A stretch of 64,000 bases of DNA. Origin: Naganishia liquefaciens. Taxonomy: Eukaryota > Basidiomycota > Tremellomycetes > Filobasidiales > Filobasidiaceae. The notes beneath the pieces are model-generated. The model saw only the letters and a list, made by a program, of their open reading frames with translations, searched no databases and had not been told where the DNA came from. The stretch spans positions 186,001 through 250,000 of the forward strand of contig BLZA01000009.1 of NCBI GenBank assembly GCA_013423385.1. The letters are read 5' to 3'. Position numbers and translations under genes: made by a program. Below, one piece after another: positions 59,203-64,000 of this stretch (its first letter is position 1; each line of letters starts with the position of its first letter).

Positions 59203-59375
59203 ATTGTCTATTGTCTATTGTCTATCGTCTATTGTCTATTGTCTATTGTCTATTGTCTATTGTCTATTGTCTATTGTCTATTGTCTATTGTCTATTGTCT
59301 ATTGTCTATTGTCTATTGTCTATTGTCTATTGTCTATTGTCTATTGTCTATTGTCTATTGTCTATTGTCTATTGT
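59203..59375. repeat. 7-bp satellite (ATTGTCT)n, about 25 copies
   Basis: The unit ATTGTCT is repeated in near-perfect tandem for 173 bases, with one variant unit (ATCGTCT) near the left end. It lies about 220 bp upstream of the pheromone start. Since 7 is not a multiple of 3, every plus frame reads the same SIVYCLL cycle, so the open frames across it are artefacts. It is not the TTAGGG-type telomere repeat. Confidence 0.97.
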
Positions 59376-59460
59376 TTTTTACTCATGCTGTGTGTCACAG
59401 CGCTCCACCCATGATGCTGTTGGCTTGAAGCAGGAGTAAGCAGGAGCAAGCAAACTGACG

Positions 59461-59470
59461 CATATATAAA
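59461..59470 (+). promoter_or_regulatory. TATA-like box of the pheromone gene
   Basis: CATATATAAA lies about 120-130 bp upstream of the pheromone ATG and is followed by a pyrimidine-rich leader (59510-59560). The position suits a fungal core promoter, but a function is inferred only. Confidence 0.4.
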
Positions 59471-59591
59471 TGAAATGAAGAGATGTATCTAAAGCTATGC
59501 ATCAACTCATCTTGTCCATACCACACCTTCGATCCTCCACTCAATCACTCCGAGCGCTCTATCATCTTATAAACTCGAGAATTCGATTACA

Positions 59592-59714
59592 ATGGACGCC
59601 TTTTCAGTCACCTACTCTACCGCTGCGGTCAACGGCGAAGTCGCGGTTCCGGTCAACGACGCTAGGATTGAGTGGTTCGCCTCACCTCCTTACCAGTTCT
59701 GTGTCATTGCTTAA
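59592..59714 (+). CDS. Lipopeptide mating pheromone precursor (CAAX)
   Basis: This 40-residue protein begins MDAFSVTYSTAAVNGEVAVP and ends ASPPYQFCVIA. The CVIA C-terminus is a CaaX box: the cysteine is farnesylated, the last three residues are removed and the cysteine is carboxymethylated. A short precursor with an MDAF start and a CVIA end is, from memory, what Cryptococcus and other tremellomycete pheromone genes look like. The mature peptide probably starts within the NDARIEWF region, but the cleavage site is not certain. A short GT-AG intron (59736-59799, with a CTAAT branch motif) lies just after the stop and looks like a 3' UTR intron. It lies 1.6 kb upstream of a G-alpha gene on the same strand. 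I found no second copy in the window. Confidence 0.75.
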   Translation: MDAFSVTYSTAAVNGEVAVPVNDARIEWFASPPYQFCVIA

Positions 59715-61296
59715 GCCCAGGGTCTGCTTGCTTTGGTAAGCTATATTACCGTTTGATCTCGTGGACGCGACAAAGAGCTAATTAGACAACCTTTTGCAGA
59801 GACGGTCATTATGATACGTGATTTTGGATCTCCTGACTATGACGGATTGTCCGAGGAGGGAATCAGATGGCAGCACTACTCGTCATTACCGCTGAATGGA
59901 GCAGACGACGGGCGTACGCTTATTGTATATCCTAGTTATGGGTTGATGCGGACCACCACATCCGATGAGATTACCCTTTATTCTGCCAAGCTCGTGACAC
60001 CTTTCCCAGCTTCTTTGCCAGTCTGTCAGCGTCTCCTTGTAGAGCGCCACCAGGCCGGTAGCTTGACCGATATTGTGATTGATCCTTCACCTTCCTGCCA
60101 CGTGGCGCGGAAGTCTTGCCAATTAAACTCGCGTGAACCTATTTGACATCTTTGGTCAACCCTACATCAGCATTGCCTTGTATTCCTGTCCAGGACTGCC
60201 AAAAAGATAGACAAGGCACTCATCACAAAGGATCAGCCGATCAGCCAATCAGCCGATCAGCCGATAAGATTGATATACATTCATCTTACGAAGGTCCCCG
60301 AAACTTTTCCCGCAAGAGCGCAACAAGATACGCACGACACTCAATCAGAGTGAAATTTTGTGTACCAGCTGTGTATAAGTCCAGTCACCTCGCTTTTGAC
60401 AGAACAACCCGATGGCTATCCTGATCGTTCACGGAACAATACATCGCATCATGGAAGCTATAGGATATCGAGGGTCATTCGACCTCCCGAAGAAAAAGGA
60501 AAGGGAGGAAAGGAGGTTGGAGGCTGAAAGGAGAGGTGATCTATCTGACTGTCCACAGCCTCCAGATAACTGATTTAGTCCACGTGCGGATTATCGTGTA
60601 TGGTTTCGCGATCACCGCATGTTGGAAGGGCGCGATTGACGGTCCTCAGAGAGGAGCAGAAGGAGAAGCGCTCGAACCCTCCGGGGAACAAGGGAGAGAT
60701 TTGTTATGGAATAACTGCTGGCTTCCGAAATTTTCCATCGCACAGTCCAATGACCCCAGAGAAAACGTCGAGCTCGTCGCCCACAGTCCGCAATGACAAG
60801 GAGTGCTAACGGAATCGCGATCACATCACAGATCAACGGATCAACGAGATTGCCCAGATACGATTGATGGCTCGAGTTCTCGAAGGCTCGGAACACCAGC
60901 TGTAATACCCCAGTCATTTGTCAGACAGCAGGGAATGCAGTATGATTGGCCCCTGATGCGTCAATTTGCGCAGTCACACTGCACAGCGAAAGTTCGGACC
61001 AGCTAGGACGACGACTCATATTTATTAAGCTGTAGTGACTGGTGCATGAAGTGCATCCACGCTTTCGGATACTTTATTGCACTCTCGCTCGTTGCTTCTT
61101 ATCGCTGCTCAATACTTTTCACCGACTCCCATTGGACCCGGCTACTCTAAAATCCAGCATCAATTTTGGCTATTCCGAAGATCAATTCCGAGTTGAAGAT
61201 ACTGTATATTGCACTATCTGATACCATCACCTCCTCTCGTCGTACTGTGTCAAATTTAAAGGCAGAATTGATTGAGGTCGAAGAATCTTCTATATC
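59715..61296. other. Region between the pheromone and G-alpha genes
   Basis: The first 90 bases hold the presumptive 3' UTR intron. A plus-strand frame at 59811-60146 (111 residues, start MIRDFGSPDYDGLSEEGIRW) follows the intron acceptor directly but matches nothing I know; it may be 3' UTR. A short repeat of GATCAGCC units lies at 60232-60265. No other CaaX-ended small frame was found on either strand. The last 250 bases should hold the G-alpha promoter. Confidence 0.4.
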
Positions 61297-63024
61297 ATGG
61301 GGTGCACGCAATCAACAGAAACCGATCCGGAAGCCAGAGCTCGTAAGGTATAGAGCGATTAAAATGACTTCTAGCTCACACTCCGTAACACTTGACCAGG
61401 CAATCATGAGATTGATTCTCAGCTGAAGCGCGAGCGAGCAGCCCTTCGGAATGTGGTCAAAATATTGCTTCTAGGCGCTGGGGAGAGTGGGAAGAGCACT
61501 GTCTTGAAACAGATGCGCTTACTGAACAAGAGGTGAGAAGCCAGCTGGTGTCTGGACCGTTTTTCACCTTGTGCCTCCAATGTTGACAATCTTGCAGACC
61601 CTATGACCAGGAGGAGCGGGAATCTTACAAAGAGATCATCTTCAGCAACACACTGCAATCCATGAAGTTAGTTATCTACCGAAAAAGTGAAACCGGTCAG
61701 CTCCTGATCTAAGATTGACAATAGAGCGTTGCTTAAAGGCGCGTTTGAATTGGGGTACGTTGTCCAGCCGGCGAATCAATCACGATTCGATCTGGTGATG
61801 GCAGAAGTCGCAAGAATGGAGGGCTCCTCCTTTACCGAGGAGTTGGCAGATGCCGTCCAGAAACTTTGGGAAGATCCCGAGATCCAGAAGGCGTACGCGA
61901 AGCGCAACGAGTTGCAATTGAATGACAGCGCAGCCTAGTAAGTTTTCGTTCACCTTGCAAGGCCATACTTGATCGCTCAAGTTGACGTTCTTTGAATTAA
62001 GCTATTTCAATGCCATTGGCAGAATAGGCCGCCGTGACTTCATTCCGACGGATCAGGACATACTTCGCTCTCGGGTGAAGACTACCGGCATTTCGGAGAC
62101 CCTTTTCAGGGTTGGAGAGCTGACGTACAGGTTGTTCGATGTTGGAGGTCAAAGATCTGAAAGGAAGAAATGTACGCTGATCAGACAATGCCGCTCTGAA
62201 GATACGCTTACATACTTTCCATTGCAGGGATCCATTGCTTCGAGGACTGTAACGCGATCATCTTCCTAGTGGCAATTTCCGAATGTAAGAGGGAATCACG
62301 AAACGGACAAAATAAGGCGGGACAAAATGCGACATTGCTTAACGCCGTGCCCTGACCAGATGACCAGAAGCTTTACGAAGACGAATCCGTCAATCGACTC
62401 ACCGAGGCTTTAACCTTGTTTAAAACTATCTGCAACTCAAGGTGGTTCACACGGACCTCTATAGTACGTGGGCGTTCCGCTACAAACGGCTCAACGAGAG
62501 GGAATCGCACATCTGCGCTCATAGTGATACTCGACTTCCCAGATCTTGTTCCTCAATAAGGTATCCAGAGTCTGGCGAGTCTGCTGAGAGCAAAGCTATC
62601 TAAACAAGACGTATTACCCTTAGATTGATATCTTCCGCGAGAAGCTTCCTGTCTCCTCGCTTTCTCGCTATTTTCCGGACTATCGCGGAGATGATTTGGA
62701 TTATGAAGCGGCTTGTTCCTTTTTGTTGGACAAATTTGCCTCTTTGAATCATAATATCGAAAAGAGCATTTACGCCGTAAGTACGAGGTCCGCAGCCATG
62801 CCGCTGGAGGTGAACTGGATCCATGAATAGCCTTATTAAAGATGGTTCTCCATATCACAGCATTTCACTTGTGCTACAGATACCAAGGCTTTAAGCTTCG
62901 TGATGAGTGCAGTGAACGACGTGATCATCCAAGCGAACTTGAAAGATTGTGAGTTGCTTATTAGACATGATCATGGAGTTTGCATGGGACTAACCTTGAT
63001 GTTTGGCTAGGCGGTCTGCTTTGA
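61297..63024 (+). CDS. Heterotrimeric G-protein alpha subunit
   Basis: This is a G-alpha subunit that binds GTP and couples seven-helix receptors to effectors at the plasma membrane. The start at 61297 gives [14 protein letters not shown], with Gly2 for myristoylation and Cys3 for palmitoylation. Motifs are intact: the P-loop [17 protein letters not shown], switch I SRVKTTGI, switch [16 protein letters not shown], the base-binding LFLNKIDIF and FTCATDT. The product ends LKDCGLL at 63024, with the cysteine four from the end seen in group I (Gi-like) subunits. About nine introns are needed, and each junction restores the family sequence (for example [20 protein letters not shown]). The closest types are those that act in the pheromone response of basidiomycetes, which is a family-level inference. 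A pheromone gene lies just upstream. Confidence 0.93.
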
Positions 63025-64000
63025 CGAAAGTAGTGACGAGGTTTTAAGTTATTTCTCGTTCGCGATTAACCGTTGAAATATTTAATACTGTTTGCCCTGT
63101 ACCTTGGCGTATCTCTGACACCCCAAATCTTCTTAATGTGCCTTTTGCACTGACATCTTCGGGGCAGAGTCGACATCTCATGCTCGAGCCAGGAACCTGT
63201 AGCGTTCAGCCTTCATAGGTCACATATTTTACCAATTGATTGCAATATCGAAATGCGTTACAACGTACAACAGGTGAAGAATGAGATAGCCGTAAACCGT
63301 TGGTGTTTGTTGAGTGTCTTTGTGTTCAACCCGAAAGCGCAATGCCGCCTGCAATCGTAGCACTTGCACTTGCCTGTCTGGGATGCCCAGCACCGTACCT
63401 GTCCTCGTATGCAACAGTGAGGATCCACCTTCCCGTAAAAGCAGACCTCGAAGTATCCCAAAGGAGGCCGAAGGTGAACGCCGCATTTTTCATCGGTGAA
63501 TATTTGTCTTGAGACAGAAGCTTGCCGACCTGTAAGACTTCCGTCCGAGAGCTACCTATAGATGTTGCACGTCGACAGTCATATAGCAGGATCGGCAAAT
63601 TTGATCGATGTTCCAAGGTAAAGTGAGCTGGAACATACTCGCTATGTTTGAATGTACTCAATATGGAGCATATCTTCATGTTTCGGCAGGCATAGAGAGG
63701 ACTTACTATCGCCGAGTGTGTAACTGTGAAGGCGACCCCGGAGGACCTATTGGAGCGGGGTTGTAGGATGGATTATTCGAGATCCGTATAGGTACTCTCA
63801 TTTTCCGGCCATCGGTCGATAATCTCCTTGAAGCAGTTAAAAGGGGAGTGTGGTCGCGGTGACCGTCTCTAGTCTGGGTCGGGGATGTTCGTCTGTATAG
63901 TTGGGCTTTGTGAGTCGCAATCGGAACAGAGTCACTAGATTGCGGTGTGAGCTGCAGCCTGACGACATCGACCACGATAATAAATCTGAGTAGCTATACG
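63025..64000. other. Right end of the window, mostly unassigned
   Basis: About 1 kb follows the G-alpha stop. It contains a cysteine-rich minus-strand frame (separate entry) and a minus-strand frame at 63706-63975 without a known motif that may belong to a gene continuing beyond the edge. Confidence 0.4.
63258..63545 (-). CDS. Possible small cysteine-rich protein, terminal exon
   Basis: I do not recognise this protein. The frame opens after an acceptor-like TAG near 63545, reads SRQIFTDEKCGVHLRPP, EVCFYGKVDPHCCIRGQVRC and KCKCYDCRRHCAFGL, and stops at 63258-63260. About ten cysteines in 80 residues, with CC and CxC pairs, suggest a small secreted cysteine-rich protein. No start codon or signal peptide is in frame, so an upstream exon would be needed. 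A frame at 63326-63679 overlaps it and is a less likely coding candidate. Confidence 0.3.
   Translation of the reverse strand, partial: DGSLTGRQASVSRQIFTDEKCGVHLRPPLGYFEVCFYGKVDPHCCIRGQVRCWASQTGKCKCYDCRRHCAFGLNTKTLNKHQRFTAISFFTCCTL

Noticed and set aside
59203-59375. Satellite as internal telomere repeat or CRISPR array
   Set aside because: The unit ATTGTCT is not a TTAGGG-type telomere repeat and there are no spacers between units.
59181-59439. Three overlapping plus-strand frames reading SIVYCLL cycles
   Set aside because: They are translations of the 7-bp satellite, which reads identically in all three frames. They are not proteins.
59811-60146. 111-codon frame after the pheromone gene
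   Set aside because: No recognisable motif; sits directly behind a presumptive 3' UTR intron acceptor and is probably untranslated.
60645-60690. Possible tRNA T-loop (GGTTCGAGC on the minus strand)
   Set aside because: No matching T-stem, anticodon arm or A box around it.
1-64000. Retroelements, DNA transposons and LINE fragments
   Set aside because: No reverse transcriptase, integrase, transposase or long terminal repeat was recognised in any frame.

Overview
The window is nuclear DNA of a basidiomycete fungus. Nearly all genes carry short GT-AG spliceosomal introns (mostly about 45-70 nt), are closely spaced on both strands, and include fungal-specific families: a myosin-motor chitin synthase, an Msb2-type mucin sensor, a GH128 glucanase, a CPL1-like secreted protein and NCE101. 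A 40-residue lipopeptide pheromone precursor that starts MDAF and ends CVIA points to Tremellomycetes (Cryptococcus/Tremella/Trichosporon relatives). That placement is an inference from remembered family members, not a computed phylogeny.

Layout, left to right: a histidine phosphatase running off the left edge (1-886, minus); PIH1-domain protein (2140-3442, plus), convergent with POL1, the DNA polymerase alpha catalytic subunit (3578-9212, minus); a large Ser/Thr-rich Msb2-like mucin sensor (10152-15335, minus); an unrecognised small gene (about 15922-16504, minus); an AAAP-family amino acid transporter (19156-21693, plus); DCC1 (23300-24695, minus), divergent from ERV1 (24930-25619, plus); class V-type chitin synthase (27047-33774, minus); GH128 glucanase (34560-36014, minus); NCE101 (37979-38311, plus); an MMS22/Mus7-like repair protein (38629-43748, minus); delta-COP (45100-47187, minus), divergent from VPS35 (47504-51143, plus); mitochondrial DHODH (51219-53120, minus); a Qc-SNARE of Syn8 type (54151-55685, plus); a secreted protein with a duplicated cysteine domain and a CPL1-like tail (56513-58288, minus); the pheromone precursor (59592-59714, plus); and a G-protein alpha subunit (61297-63024, plus).

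Themes. Three DNA replication/repair genes (POL1, DCC1, MMS22) have CGCG boxes just upstream of their start codons, and POL1 and DCC1 share an identical 11-mer, suggesting G1/S co-expression. Cell-wall and surface genes (mucin sensor, chitin synthase, glucanase, CPL1-like) are well represented. Membrane traffic is served by delta-COP, VPS35, the SNARE and NCE101. The right end is sparser, contains a 25-copy 7-bp satellite, and pairs a mating pheromone gene with a G-alpha gene of the kind that transduces pheromone signals. It may be the edge of a pheromone/receptor mating-type region, although no STE3 receptor is visible here. I recognised no retroelement, DNA transposon, rRNA or tRNA gene, and no CRISPR array.
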